NCBI GenBank assembly: GCA_963678575.2
Contig: CAXXHV010000002.1
Coordinates: 744,001-808,000 of the forward strand
Direction: 5' to 3'
Length of the DNA: 64,000 nucleotides
DNA from: Pleomorphochaeta sp963678575
Lineage (GTDB): Bacteria > Spirochaetota > Spirochaetia > Sphaerochaetales > Sphaerochaetaceae
The translations under genes were made by a program, and so were the position numbers. The notes under the pieces were generated by a model that did not search any database, had not been told where the DNA came from, and was given only the letters and a program-made list of their open reading frames with translations. Positions 42,541-51,094 of the stretch are shown here, piece after piece (positions within the stretch are counted from its first letter, which is position 1; every line of letters starts with the position of its first letter).

Positions 42541-43536
42541 ATGATAGATTCTAATATGAAAATTAATGTGAATGAAAACTCACATTCTTTTAAAATTCCT
42601 ACATTTGAAGGTCCTTTAGAATTATTATTATATTTAATTCAAAAATCTCAAATTAATATATATGATATTCCAATTGCTCTAATTACAGAACAATTTCTTG
42701 AATATATAACTGATAATAATGAAATTGAATTGAATCAATTATCTGATTTTTATAAAATGGCTGCTGATTTGTTATATATAAAAAGTAGAATGTTATTGCC
42801 TGTAGAATTAGATTTTGATGATGAGTATGAAGATCCTAGACAAGATTTGGTTCAACAATTATTAGATTATCAAAAATTTAGAAAGTATACTGAATTACTA
42901 ACAAATACTGCTAATTCCGATGACTTATATATAGAGAGGAAAAAATCTTCATTTATGATCCCTTTTGAAGATCAACAATTATTTGAAAATATTGATTTGT
43001 CATTGCTTTTAGAAACTTTTACAACAATTCTCAGTAAAATTTCACCAACAAAAGTTTTTAATGTTTATGAAGAGGTTACAGTAAATGAAAAATTGGCTTT
43101 AATGAATGAGTTTTTTGAAACAAAAGATGAATTTTATATTGAGGATATAATAATTTTTTTAGATAAACCTTTGCATATTATATGTGCTTTTATGGCAATA
43201 TTAGAGGCTTGTAAATTTAATATGATATATATTGAACAAAAAACACCTTTTAAAACAATTGTAATTAAAAAAAGAAATATTTCAAATATTGATAATGATG
43301 AAGCAGATTTTATTGATGAAATGTATGAAGAAGCTATAGAAAAAGGTTATTATAACGACAGTGCAGTAAATGATAAAATTGATGAAGATAATTTCGAAAT
43401 TATTAATAAGGATGATGAGTTTACAGATAATATTTTAGATAATACTGTTTTATTTAGTGAAGAAGAAATTAAAAATAGAAAAGATATTATTGAAATAGGT
43501 GATTTTGAAGATATAGATTTAGAGGATGAAGAATAA
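42541..43536 (+). CDS. scpA: Segregation and condensation protein ScpA
   Basis: 331 residues from ATG 42541 (AGAGAG upstream; an earlier ATG at 42505 overlaps the -10 box). The kleisin N-terminus is clear: FEGPLELLLYLIQKSQINIYDIPIA (here split around residues 19-43), with ADLLYIKSRMLLP. An acidic tail follows the winged-helix region. ScpA bridges the SMC heads together with ScpB, encoded 2 nt downstream. Confidence 0.93.
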   Translation: MIDSNMKINVNENSHSFKIPTFEGPLELLLYLIQKSQINIYDIPIALITEQFLEYITDNNEIELNQLSDFYKMAADLLYIKSRMLLPVELDFDDEYEDPRQDLVQQLLDYQKFRKYTELLTNTANSDDLYIERKKSSFMIPFEDQQLFENIDLSLLLETFTTILSKISPTKVFNVYEEVTVNEKLALMNEFFETKDEFYIEDIIIFLDKPLHIICAFMAILEACKFNMIYIEQKTPFKTIVIKKRNISNIDNDEADFIDEMYEEAIEKGYYNDSAVNDKIDEDNFEIINKDDEFTDNILDNTVLFSEEEIKNRKDIIEIGDFEDIDLEDEE

Positions 43537-43538
43537 AA

Positions 43539-44120
43539 ATGAATAAAAATGACCAAAATAAAACAAATTTTTTATTATCTAATGGAGCTAGATTAGTTGA
43601 AACAATATTGTTTTTAGAAAATGATAGTGTCAGCAAAGAAAAATTAATGAAAATGACGAACTTAAATGAAGATGAGTTATATGCATCATTAGAAGAGTTA
43701 AATGAGCATTTTCAAAGTTTTATGCATGGAATCACACTTAGTATTAAGCATGATAGATTTCAATTTCTTCCTTCTCGAGATTTACATACTGAATTAAGAA
43801 AATGCTATGGCAAAAAAGTAGATAAAAGATTAAGTAAGGCAGCACTTGAAACACTTTCGATTGTTGCATATAGTCAACCTATCACGAGACGTGAGATTGA
43901 TAATATTAGAGGTGTATCCAGTGATACAATTGTAAGATTATTACGGGAAAGAGAATATATAAAAGTTATTGGTAGAAAAGATGTGCCCGGTCATCCATGT
44001 TTGTATGGAACATCAAGAAAATTCTTGTTAGAATTTAATTTAAGAAGTATAAGTGAACTACCAAAATTATCTGATATTGATAAATCAAGATTTATTGATG
44101 AAGATAGTAACGAGGAGTAA
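43539..44120 (+). CDS. scpB: Segregation and condensation protein ScpB
   Basis: 193 residues, with the two winged-helix domains of ScpB; the second holds the conserved ALETLSIVAYSQPITRREID and IRGVSSDTIVRLL region (about 100-130) and GRKDVPGHPCLYGTS. It dimerises and binds ScpA in the SMC condensin complex. It lies between scpA and rluB with 2-3 nt gaps. Confidence 0.95.
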   Translation: MNKNDQNKTNFLLSNGARLVETILFLENDSVSKEKLMKMTNLNEDELYASLEELNEHFQSFMHGITLSIKHDRFQFLPSRDLHTELRKCYGKKVDKRLSKAALETLSIVAYSQPITRREIDNIRGVSSDTIVRLLREREYIKVIGRKDVPGHPCLYGTSRKFLLEFNLRSISELPKLSDIDKSRFIDEDSNEE

Positions 44121-44123
44121 AAA

Positions 44124-44885
44124 TTGAAGATAGAATATCCTATTAGACTACAAGCTTTTTTAGCAAAAAGTGGTTGTGGTAGTAGAAGATTTTGTGAAAC
44201 ATTAATAACAGCTGGTAGAGTTAGAGTTAATACAAAAAGAGTTACAGAACTTGGAACAAAAGTTGAAAGAGATGATGTTGTTCAACTAGATGATGAAACA
44301 ATCGAACCTGTAGAAAAAACATACTATTTTGCATTGCATAAACCAAAAGGATATGTATGTACTAATTTTGATCCAAATGAAAAATTATATGCAAGAGAAT
44401 TAATTAGAATTAATGATTGGAATTTATTATATCATATTGGAAGACTTGATAAAGAGTCTACTGGTTTAATATTATATACAAATGATGGAGATGTTGCTAA
44501 TAAAATTATGCATCCATCACATCAAATTGAAAAAGAATATTTAGTATCTACAAATAGAGAAGTAATGAAAGCTGATTTATTAAAAGCTATTGATGGAATA
44601 TTTATCGATCAAAAGCGCCCTTATAAAATAAAAAGTTTTCAATTATTAACAAAAAACTGGACAAGAATTGTTTTAACAGAAGGTAAAAATAGAGAAATAA
44701 GAAAGATATTTAGTTATTTTGATTATGATGTTAAACAATTATGCAGAATTAGAATTGGAAATATTGAACTGGGTGATCTTGAACCTGGTGAATATAGACA
44801 ATTAACTGCAGGTCAGATTGAAAGTTTATTAAAGGGCGAAAATGCAAAAAGTTCTAAAAGTATTAAAATAGGTAAGGGGAAATAA
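44124..44885 (+). CDS. rluB: 23S rRNA pseudouridine synthase, RluB/RsuA family
   Basis: 253 residues: an S4 RNA-binding domain (1-~60, IRLQAFLAKSGCGSRRFCE), then the synthase domain with catalytic Asp109 in HIGRLDKESTGL and the KNREIRKIF motif. Its place after scpB matches RluB in many genomes; RluB modifies helix 80-89 region uridines of 23S rRNA. It starts at TTG 3 nt after scpB, with GAGGAG upstream. Confidence 0.88.
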   Translation: MKIEYPIRLQAFLAKSGCGSRRFCETLITAGRVRVNTKRVTELGTKVERDDVVQLDDETIEPVEKTYYFALHKPKGYVCTNFDPNEKLYARELIRINDWNLLYHIGRLDKESTGLILYTNDGDVANKIMHPSHQIEKEYLVSTNREVMKADLLKAIDGIFIDQKRPYKIKSFQLLTKNWTRIVLTEGKNREIRKIFSYFDYDVKQLCRIRIGNIELGDLEPGEYRQLTAGQIESLLKGENAKSSKSIKIGKGK

Positions 44886-44888
44886 TCT

Positions 44889-45533
44889 ATGGTTATAGCA
44901 ATTGATGGCCCAGCTGGGGTTGGTAAAAGTACAATAGCGTCTTTATTAGCAGAAAAATTAAATTTATATTATTTAAATTCAGGTTCTTTTTATAGAGCTA
45001 TAACTTATGCCCATCAATTAAAAAGTAATCAGATTTTAGATAAAGAAGCTGTATTGGAAACAGCTCAAGAAATTGAATTAAGTGTTAAAGACTCTAAAGT
45101 TTGTTTAAATGGTATAGATGTAGAAGATAAACTCCATACTAGTGAAGTTGATAAGTATGTTTCACAGGTAAGTGTAGACCCCAAAATTAGAGAAATTGTC
45201 AACAAAATAATTAAAGAAATAGCTAACGGAATAGATATCATTGCTGAAGGTAGAGATATTACAACTGTAGTATTTCCTAATGCAGATTTCAAATTTTATT
45301 TTGATGCAAAACCCGAAATTAGAGCAAAAAGAAGATTTATTCAACATCCTGAAGGTCAAGATTATGAGACAATTTTATCTGAGATAATTAGGCGTGATAA
45401 AAATGATAAAGAAAAACCTGTTGGAAGCTTAAAGATTGCAAATGATGCAATAATTATTGATACTTCGTACTTGACCATTCCGCAAGTTTGTGAGAAAGTG
45501 ATAAAAGCTATAAAAGCGCAAGGTATGCGATAA
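44889..45533 (+). CDS. cmk: (d)CMP kinase
   Basis: 214 residues; P-loop GPAGVGKST (7-15), AEGRDITTVVFP and the C-terminal RRDKNDKEKPVGSL segment are typical of bacterial CMP kinase. It phosphorylates CMP and dCMP. It is followed after 30 nt, in the same reading frame, by rpsA. In some treponemes I recall these two being annotated as one fused gene; here TAA and TAG stops and a separate ribosome site keep them apart. Confidence 0.95.
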   Translation: MVIAIDGPAGVGKSTIASLLAEKLNLYYLNSGSFYRAITYAHQLKSNQILDKEAVLETAQEIELSVKDSKVCLNGIDVEDKLHTSEVDKYVSQVSVDPKIREIVNKIIKEIANGIDIIAEGRDITTVVFPNADFKFYFDAKPEIRAKRRFIQHPEGQDYETILSEIIRRDKNDKEKPVGSLKIANDAIIIDTSYLTIPQVCEKVIKAIKAQGMR

Positions 45534-45563
45534 ATATAGGAATTTAGGATCAGGAGAAAGCAA

Positions 45564-47267
45564 GTGGCTAACGAGAGTGAAATTGAAGAAAAGAAAACTA
45601 GTATGCAATTAATGCAGGAGGAGTATCTTAAATCTCTTGATGGCATCGAAGACGGTCAGCTCGTGACCGGAACTGTGGTTCAGGTAAATAATGAGTATGT
45701 TTTTGTTGACGTCGGTTACAAGAGCGAGGGTAAGATTCCTCGTGATGAATTTAAAGAATTACCAGCAATTGGTGATAGTGTAAGTGTTGTTATCGTTACT
45801 AAAGAAGGTAAACACGGACAAATCGTCGTTTCTAAAAAACGCGCAGATGTCAAGGAACGCACTGATGAATTAAGAAGTGCTGCTGAAGGTAGAACACCTA
45901 TCGAAGGTACATTTATTAAGGTTATAAAAGGTGGGTTTGAAGTTGATTTAGGTGGAGAATATAAAGGTTTCTGCCCATTATCAAAGGCTGATGTTGTTCG
46001 CGTTGAAGAACCAGAAACATTAATTGGCATAACAGACTATTTTGTAATTGATAAATTCCATGCAGGTGCAAAGCTTAAGAGTGTTGTATCACGTAGGGAA
46101 TACCTAGAGAAGAAGATTAAAGAAAATAAAGAAAAATTCTTCTCAACAGTTAAAATTGGAGATGTTGTTGAAGGCGTAGTTAAATCATTTACCTCATTTG
46201 GTGCATTCATTGATTTAGGTGGCTTCGATGGCTTATTACATATCAACGATATGAGTTGGGGACATGTAACTAGACCAAAAGATTTCGTAAAAAAAGGACA
46301 AGTTGTTCAATTACGTTTAATTAATATTGATCCAGAATCACAAAAGATTAATTTAAGTTTAAAACATATGAATGAAGATCCTTGGTCAACATTTGAACAA
46401 AGATATCATGTTGATGATGTTATTGTAGCTCCAGTAACAAAACTAACAAGTTTTGGTGTTTTTATTGAAATTGAACCTGGTGTTGAAGGCTTGGCACACA
46501 TTTCTGAATTATCTTGGGTTAAGAGAGTAAATAATCCAAAAGAAGTTCTTAAAATTGGTGATGTTGTTAATGCAAAAATCTTAGGTTATGATTTAGACAA
46601 AAAGAGAGTTTCATTAGGATTAAAACAATTAATGGAAAATCCTTGGGATACTATTGCTGAAAGATATCCAGTTGGTATGACTTTAAACAAACCTGTTGTA
46701 AAGATTACTAATAGTGGAGCTTTTATTAACCTTGAAGAAGGTATCGATGGTTTCTTACATATTGATGATATTTCTTGGACAAAGAAATTAAAGAATATGT
46801 CTGGCTTCTGTAAAGAAGGTGATTCAATTGATGTTGTTGTAACAAGAGTTGAACCAGAAAATCGTAGAATTCGTTTAAGTGTTAAAAAATTAGAAGATAA
46901 TCCATGGCAAGTTCTTAAAAAGGATTACCCAAAATATAGTAAGATTACAGGAACTGTATCAAACGTAACTGAATTTGGTGTATTTGTTAAAGTTATCGGC
47001 GATATTGAAGGATTAATTAGCAAATATAACTTAGTTGGACCAGATGAAGAATTTAATGATGAAGTATTACAAAAATACAACGTCGGTGATACTATTACAG
47101 CAATGGTTATTGAATGTAATCCTGTTACTCAAAAACTTTCACTTTCAATTAAAGAAATGATTAAGCGTTCACAACAATCAGAAATTGCTAAGTATATTCA
47201 TGGCAATGATGATGAAGAGGATACTTTCACATTTGCAGATTTAATGGCTTCTAAAGACGACAATTAA
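45564..47267 (+). CDS. rpsA: 30S ribosomal protein S1
   Basis: 567 residues with six S1 domains starting near residues 25, 105, 190, 280, 365 and 455, the classic full S1 layout. S1 captures mRNA on the 30S subunit. The start is GTG with AGGAG 8 nt upstream. The first ~300 nt use many G/C-ending codons (CTC, CAG, GTC, CGC) unlike the rest of the gene and its neighbours. A 10-bp hairpin without a T-run follows. Confidence 0.96.
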   Translation: MANESEIEEKKTSMQLMQEEYLKSLDGIEDGQLVTGTVVQVNNEYVFVDVGYKSEGKIPRDEFKELPAIGDSVSVVIVTKEGKHGQIVVSKKRADVKERTDELRSAAEGRTPIEGTFIKVIKGGFEVDLGGEYKGFCPLSKADVVRVEEPETLIGITDYFVIDKFHAGAKLKSVVSRREYLEKKIKENKEKFFSTVKIGDVVEGVVKSFTSFGAFIDLGGFDGLLHINDMSWGHVTRPKDFVKKGQVVQLRLINIDPESQKINLSLKHMNEDPWSTFEQRYHVDDVIVAPVTKLTSFGVFIEIEPGVEGLAHISELSWVKRVNNPKEVLKIGDVVNAKILGYDLDKKRVSLGLKQLMENPWDTIAERYPVGMTLNKPVVKITNSGAFINLEEGIDGFLHIDDISWTKKLKNMSGFCKEGDSIDVVVTRVEPENRRIRLSVKKLEDNPWQVLKKDYPKYSKITGTVSNVTEFGVFVKVIGDIEGLISKYNLVGPDEEFNDEVLQKYNVGDTITAMVIECNPVTQKLSLSIKEMIKRSQQSEIAKYIHGNDDEEDTFTFADLMASKDDN

Positions 47268-47283
47268 ATTAGCAAATTTAAAT

Positions 47284-47306
47284 AACAGGCGGAAAATCCG
47301 CCTGTT
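47284..47306 (+). terminator. Strong hairpin after rpsA
   Basis: AACAGGCGGA (47284-47293) pairs perfectly with TCCGCCTGTT (47297-47306) around an AAA loop. The downstream sequence (AAACATTTCC) is a poor U-tract, so it may be a partial terminator or a 3'-end stabiliser before the TPR gene. Confidence 0.6.
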
Positions 47307-47332
47307 AAACATTTCCTAAAGGGAGTCAATTA

Positions 47333-48013
47333 ATGAGTAATAAAGATAATTTCAATAATAACGAAGATAAAGTTATTGAAGGTAATGTATCTACTTTTTT
47401 GAGTGAAAATTCAAAACTAATAAAATACATTGTACTAGCAATCGTTGTAATTGTAGTTGTAATTGGTGTAGTTAACATTTCAATGAATAGAAAAGCTCTA
47501 AAAAATGTTGATGCATTAGAAACAGCTCAAACTGAATTAGCAAGTGCAACTTCTGCAGATAAAGAATCATCAACATATCAAGAAGATTTAGATAAAGCTA
47601 TTGCAGATTTACAAGCTTTAGAAACAGCAAAAGGATATGTAGGTTTAAAAGCTACTTATTTATTAGCTCTACAATCTTTTAGTAATAAAGATTACCAAGT
47701 TGCTTTAGATTCATTTTTAGCAATTTCAGATAAAGCTTCAGGAACATATTTAGGTTCTTTATCATTAAGTAATGCAGCCGTATGTGCTGAACAATTGGGT
47801 GATCAAGCAAAAGTTATTGAATATTGTCAAAAATTAATTGATGTATATGGTAATGATGCTGCCGAAACTCCAAAAGCAATGTTTACTTTAGCACGTATTT
47901 ATGAAAAACAAGGTAATGCTGATTTGGCTAAAGGTAGATTCCAACAATTAGCTGACCAATTCCCAAATTCAGAATATGGTAAATTAGCAAAAAATAGTTT
48001 ATTAAACTATTAA
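47333..48013 (+). CDS. Membrane-anchored TPR protein (YfgM-like)
   Basis: 226 residues: an acidic cytoplasmic N-terminus, one membrane helix (~31-51) and an extracytoplasmic TPR region (~100-226) ending ADQFPNSEYGKLAKNSLLNY. The layout resembles YfgM-type ancillary proteins of the Sec translocon and also BamD-like coordinators; sequence alone does not decide. GGGAG lies upstream. The lipoprotein gene starts 3 nt after its stop, and an 8-bp hairpin (AATAGTTT/AAACTATT, 47993-48011) covers its last codons. Confidence 0.75.
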   Translation: MSNKDNFNNNEDKVIEGNVSTFLSENSKLIKYIVLAIVVIVVVIGVVNISMNRKALKNVDALETAQTELASATSADKESSTYQEDLDKAIADLQALETAKGYVGLKATYLLALQSFSNKDYQVALDSFLAISDKASGTYLGSLSLSNAAVCAEQLGDQAKVIEYCQKLIDVYGNDAAETPKAMFTLARIYEKQGNADLAKGRFQQLADQFPNSEYGKLAKNSLLNY

Positions 48014-48016
48014 GAA

Positions 48017-48844
48017 ATGAGCATACATAAGTATATAAGACACATATTTAATAGTCGAGCTATTATATTTTATGTGTCTTTTTTTATGCTTATTTCGTGT
48101 GGAATTCCAACCAATATATATTTAAAAAATGGAATTACAGATGAAGAAGGTGTTTCTTATTATGAATTTTCATCACAAGTTGAAGAACCAGATTCATTTG
48201 TAACAACGTTAACATTTAATCTCGTTGATGAATCTTTAGTTGTTGAGGATACACCATCAATTTGTTATTTTTATTCTATTTTTCCTTCCGATTTATCAGA
48301 CTTAACTGAATCTAGTTATGCATCGAAAATCTTAGCTGCTTTTAATTCTAAATATTCGAAGTTCCCAGGAAAACCTTTATCTATATCTCAAAACGATTCT
48401 AGTGTACTTAATATTGATTATAATGATAATAAAATAAAATTGTATAAATTTACTTATGATGATGCAGGCATAGAACAAACTGCCTTATCATATTTATCTA
48501 CAATTAAATCACTTAATTATAATAATGAATATGAAGTTAAATTTAAAATTCAAAATTCGAATGATGGAAACTTTAATTTTGAAAATTCATCATTATTTGA
48601 AACCCATGATTCTGCAGGTAATATAATTGAAAGTGACAATTTAATTTTAACAAGATTTAATAAAGATAAATTTAAAACATCTTCAATTGCTGAAGATGAT
48701 TCAGATTATCTATATTCTGATTATACTATAATGAATAATTCTAATTCATATAAAGTTATAGTATTTGCTGCTTTTATTGTTCAAGGTCAATTTTCAAATA
48801 TATTTTGGAGTGATTTACATAAAGTTGGGACTTTTGACCTATAA
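48017..48844 (+). CDS. Hypothetical lipoprotein
   Basis: 275 residues with a lipoprotein signal ending LISC (Cys28); the mature part is beta-rich, Ser/Asn/Asp-rich and matches no family I know. It has no clear ribosome site and begins 3 nt after the TPR gene, so translation probably depends on reinitiation. Codons 7-23 coincide with a strong intrinsic terminator (48037-48086). The next in-frame ATG (48086) would remove most of the signal peptide, so the upstream start is kept. Confidence 0.65.
   Translation: MSIHKYIRHIFNSRAIIFYVSFFMLISCGIPTNIYLKNGITDEEGVSYYEFSSQVEEPDSFVTTLTFNLVDESLVVEDTPSICYFYSIFPSDLSDLTESSYASKILAAFNSKYSKFPGKPLSISQNDSSVLNIDYNDNKIKLYKFTYDDAGIEQTALSYLSTIKSLNYNNEYEVKFKIQNSNDGNFNFENSSLFETHDSAGNIIESDNLILTRFNKDKFKTSSIAEDDSDYLYSDYTIMNNSNSYKVIVFAAFIVQGQFSNIFWSDLHKVGTFDL
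48037..48086 (+). terminator. Intrinsic terminator inside the lipoprotein signal-peptide region
   Basis: AAGACACATA (48037-48046) pairs perfectly with TATGTGTCTT (48071-48080); inside, AATAG (48050-48054) pairs with CTATT (48060-48064). A run of seven T (48079-48085) follows. It would end the rpsA/TPR transcript, yet lies within the next gene. Confidence 0.85.
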
Positions 48845-48947
48845 TTTTTTTTAGAAATAATATATATTCTGTAAACTAGAAATTGAATTTAAATATAAAT
48901 TACTTTTAATACTTTATTTTTTTATAAAATAGAATTAATGTACTTAT

Positions 48948-49772
48948 ATGATTGAATTTACTATAAAAAATGAAAAAACATTATCTGCAGCCCTTTCACA
49001 ATTGAAGCAGATAACTGAATTGCTCCGCAGTGAGAATGGATGCCCTTGGGATATAAAACAAACAAATAAAGATTTTGCTATTTATTTAATTGATGAAACA
49101 TATGAATATATTGATTCAATTATTAATAAGGATGTTCAAAATACTTCAGAAGAACTTGGGGATATGTTAACTAATATAATAATGCTCCTCACAATTCACC
49201 AACAATATAATGATATTGATATTGTTGAATCTATAAATGATGAATGTGAGAAACTAATAAGACGACATCCTCATGTATTTAGTTCTGAATACGATAAAAC
49301 TACGCTTAAAAGCGATCAAGTTGTATCTATATGGGATAACGTCAAAAAAAATGTTGAAGGTCGTCATGATGATTTAAACGATTTCTTTAATAAAGTCCCT
49401 AATTCTTTACCACAATTGGAATATTCTTTTGAATGTATGAAAAAAGTTAGTAAGGTTGGATTCGATTGGAGTAAAAAAGAAGATGTTGCCAATAAAATTC
49501 AGGAAGAATTATTAGAAGTTAAAGAAGCAGATTCTTTAAATGATAAAGATGCCTTAGAAGAAGAGATTGGTGATTTGTTACTAGCTGTAATTAATTATTC
49601 AAGATTCTTAAAAATAAGACCTGAAATTGCATTAAGAAGATCAACTAATAAATTTAAAAATAGATTTAATAAAGTTAAGCGAATATGTGATAATGAAAAA
49701 ATCCCAATTTCTCCAGATAATGTTGATGAATTAAATAGAGTTTGGGATTTAATAAAAAAAGAAGAAAAATAG
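48948..49772 (+). CDS. mazG: Nucleoside triphosphate pyrophosphohydrolase MazG
   Basis: 274 residues with two tandem MazG domains. The first contains CPWDIKQT and SEELGDML (~60-70); the second contains EELLEVKEA and EEEIGDLLLAV, supplying the EExxE...ExxD metal site. In the first domain the leading Glu is Asp (DETYEYID). MazG hydrolyses NTPs and dNTPs, removing aberrant nucleotides. No ribosome site is visible. The stop codon overlaps the 3' end of the convergent RNase P RNA gene by 2 nt. Confidence 0.93.
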   Translation: MIEFTIKNEKTLSAALSQLKQITELLRSENGCPWDIKQTNKDFAIYLIDETYEYIDSIINKDVQNTSEELGDMLTNIIMLLTIHQQYNDIDIVESINDECEKLIRRHPHVFSSEYDKTTLKSDQVVSIWDNVKKNVEGRHDDLNDFFNKVPNSLPQLEYSFECMKKVSKVGFDWSKKEDVANKIQEELLEVKEADSLNDKDALEEEIGDLLLAVINYSRFLKIRPEIALRRSTNKFKNRFNKVKRICDNEKIPISPDNVDELNRVWDLIKKEEK

Positions 49773-50103
49773 GTTTTCAATAAGCCGGGTTCTGTATAAT
49801 GATAATCATCTATCTACGACTTATATTACTATAAATCTTTAGCGCCCTACCCGTGAAAAATGAGCGGACAACCCTTTTCACTGCTTGGGCTTGCTCCTAA
49901 CGAGGCTTGCCGTGCCATAAATGTTACCATTTATGCGGTGAGCTCTTACCTCACCATTTCACCCTTACCTATAAAATAGGCGGTTTATTTTCTGTTGCGC
50001 TTTCTATAGCATTACTGCTCCCGGGCGTTACCCGGCGTTATGTCCTTTGGAGCCCGGACTTTCCTCATACAGAAAAGACTGCATGCGATTATCTAGAAAA
50101 CCT
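49771..50103 (-). ncRNA. rnpB: RNase P RNA (bacterial type A)
   Basis: 333 nt. The universally conserved core GAGGAAAGTCCGGGCTCC lies near the 5' end (50049-50066) and the matching ACAGAACCCGGCTTA near the 3' end (49781-49795). The ends pair as helix P1 (AGGTTTTC with GAAAACCT), which fixes the boundaries. It is the catalytic RNA that matures tRNA 5' ends. Its promoter lies in the 3' end of the preceding gene. Confidence 0.95.
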
Positions 50104-50111
50104 ATATATTT

Positions 50112-50140
50112 TTTATAAAATTAAAAGCTATCTAAGTCAA
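50112..50140 (-). promoter_or_regulatory. rnpB promoter inside the zinc-ribbon gene
   Basis: Minus strand TTGACT (50135-50140), 17-nt spacer, TATAAA (50112-50117), ending 8 nt before the rnpB 5' end. The -35 box lies in the last codons of the zinc-ribbon protein gene (stop at 50121-50123). Confidence 0.75.
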
Positions 50141-50927
50141 ATTCATCGTCATCAGTAAATGTTGATAATGAACCTTCTTCTATTTCCATAGAATCTGTTG
50201 AATTTTGAAGTTCTGTTTCTTCATAGTATAATACACGAGAACAATAAGGACAGAATTCGATATTTTCTAAACTTCTTACTTCATTAACAAATTGTATTGG
50301 AAGAAGCATGTGGCAACCTCCACAAACATTGTCATGAATAGGAACAATACCAGAACCATCTTTATTTTTTACAATACTTGAGAATTTCTTAAATAATTCA
50401 GGTGAAATTTCATATTGATCTACGATACTATTACAATCATTTTCTAGGCGATTTTTTTGTGAAACTTTATCAATTAAAATTGCATCATATTTAGCTTCTT
50501 CAGATTTAACTTCTGTTTCAACTTCATTTAGAACTACAGATTGTTCTTCTAATTCTTCTTTTAGTTGAGTTAAAGTTTTTTCTTTAGCATGTAATTGTTT
50601 TAATAAGTTTTGTTCTAAAATATGAGAATCACTTATTTGTTTTTCTAAAGCTTCAAATTCTCTTTGTGTAGAGATAACTTCCATTTGCTTTTGATTGTTT
50701 TCATGAGCTATAACAGCATTGTCATATTCAAATCTTAGCGTTTTACATTCTTTTTCAACTGTTTGAACATTTAAATTCAATTCTTCAAAATCACTTCTTA
50801 ATTTGTCAAGTTGTGCTTTCTTAATTTTTAATTCATGTGGTAGTTGTTTTATTTCTTCTTCAACATGAAATTTTGCTTTTAAGCTATCTTGAAGTTTTTC
50901 TAGCTTTGTGAATACTTCTTTTTGCAT
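50121..50927 (-). CDS. Coiled-coil protein with C4 zinc ribbon (DUF164 family)
   Basis: 268 residues from ATG 50927 (AGGAGA upstream; a GTG one codon earlier also possible). A long antiparallel-type coiled coil (~5-185) is followed by a C4 zinc ribbon with CGGC and CPYC pairs (~208-235) and an acidic tail. The fold matches the DUF164 family, thought to bind nucleic acid; its role is not established. It has its own promoter downstream of rpoD, and rnpB follows within 20 nt. Confidence 0.85.
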   Translation of the reverse strand: MQKEVFTKLEKLQDSLKAKFHVEEEIKQLPHELKIKKAQLDKLRSDFEELNLNVQTVEKECKTLRFEYDNAVIAHENNQKQMEVISTQREFEALEKQISDSHILEQNLLKQLHAKEKTLTQLKEELEEQSVVLNEVETEVKSEEAKYDAILIDKVSQKNRLENDCNSIVDQYEISPELFKKFSSIVKNKDGSGIVPIHDNVCGGCHMLLPIQFVNEVRSLENIEFCPYCSRVLYYEETELQNSTDSMEIEEGSLSTFTDDDEFDLDSF

Positions 50928-50995
50928 CACTTTCTCCTGAAAATCTAATCTTAACTCATATTTAATGAGTTTTTGTCTGTGAAAAATGCCGTGAA

Positions 50996-51025
50996 ATTAT
51001 AAAATCACACAGGCATAAAATTTAA
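50996..51025 (-). promoter_or_regulatory. Promoter of the zinc-ribbon gene
   Basis: Minus strand TTAAAT (51020-51025), 18-nt spacer, TATAAT (50996-51001). The leader of about 65 nt carries a small ACTCAT/ATGAGT hairpin. Confidence 0.55.
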
Positions 51026-51094
51026 CATAAATAATATTTATTATCAAGAATATATTTATTAATAATAGTAAATAAAATTTTTGAGCCGAAAGAC

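Noticed and set aside
45065..45646. Several minus-strand open frames across cmk and the rpsA start
   Set aside because: All are antisense to well-supported genes and show no initiation signals.
49907..50158. Plus-strand open frame of 83 codons
   Set aside because: It lies antisense to RNase P RNA, whose conserved core and paired ends explain the sequence.
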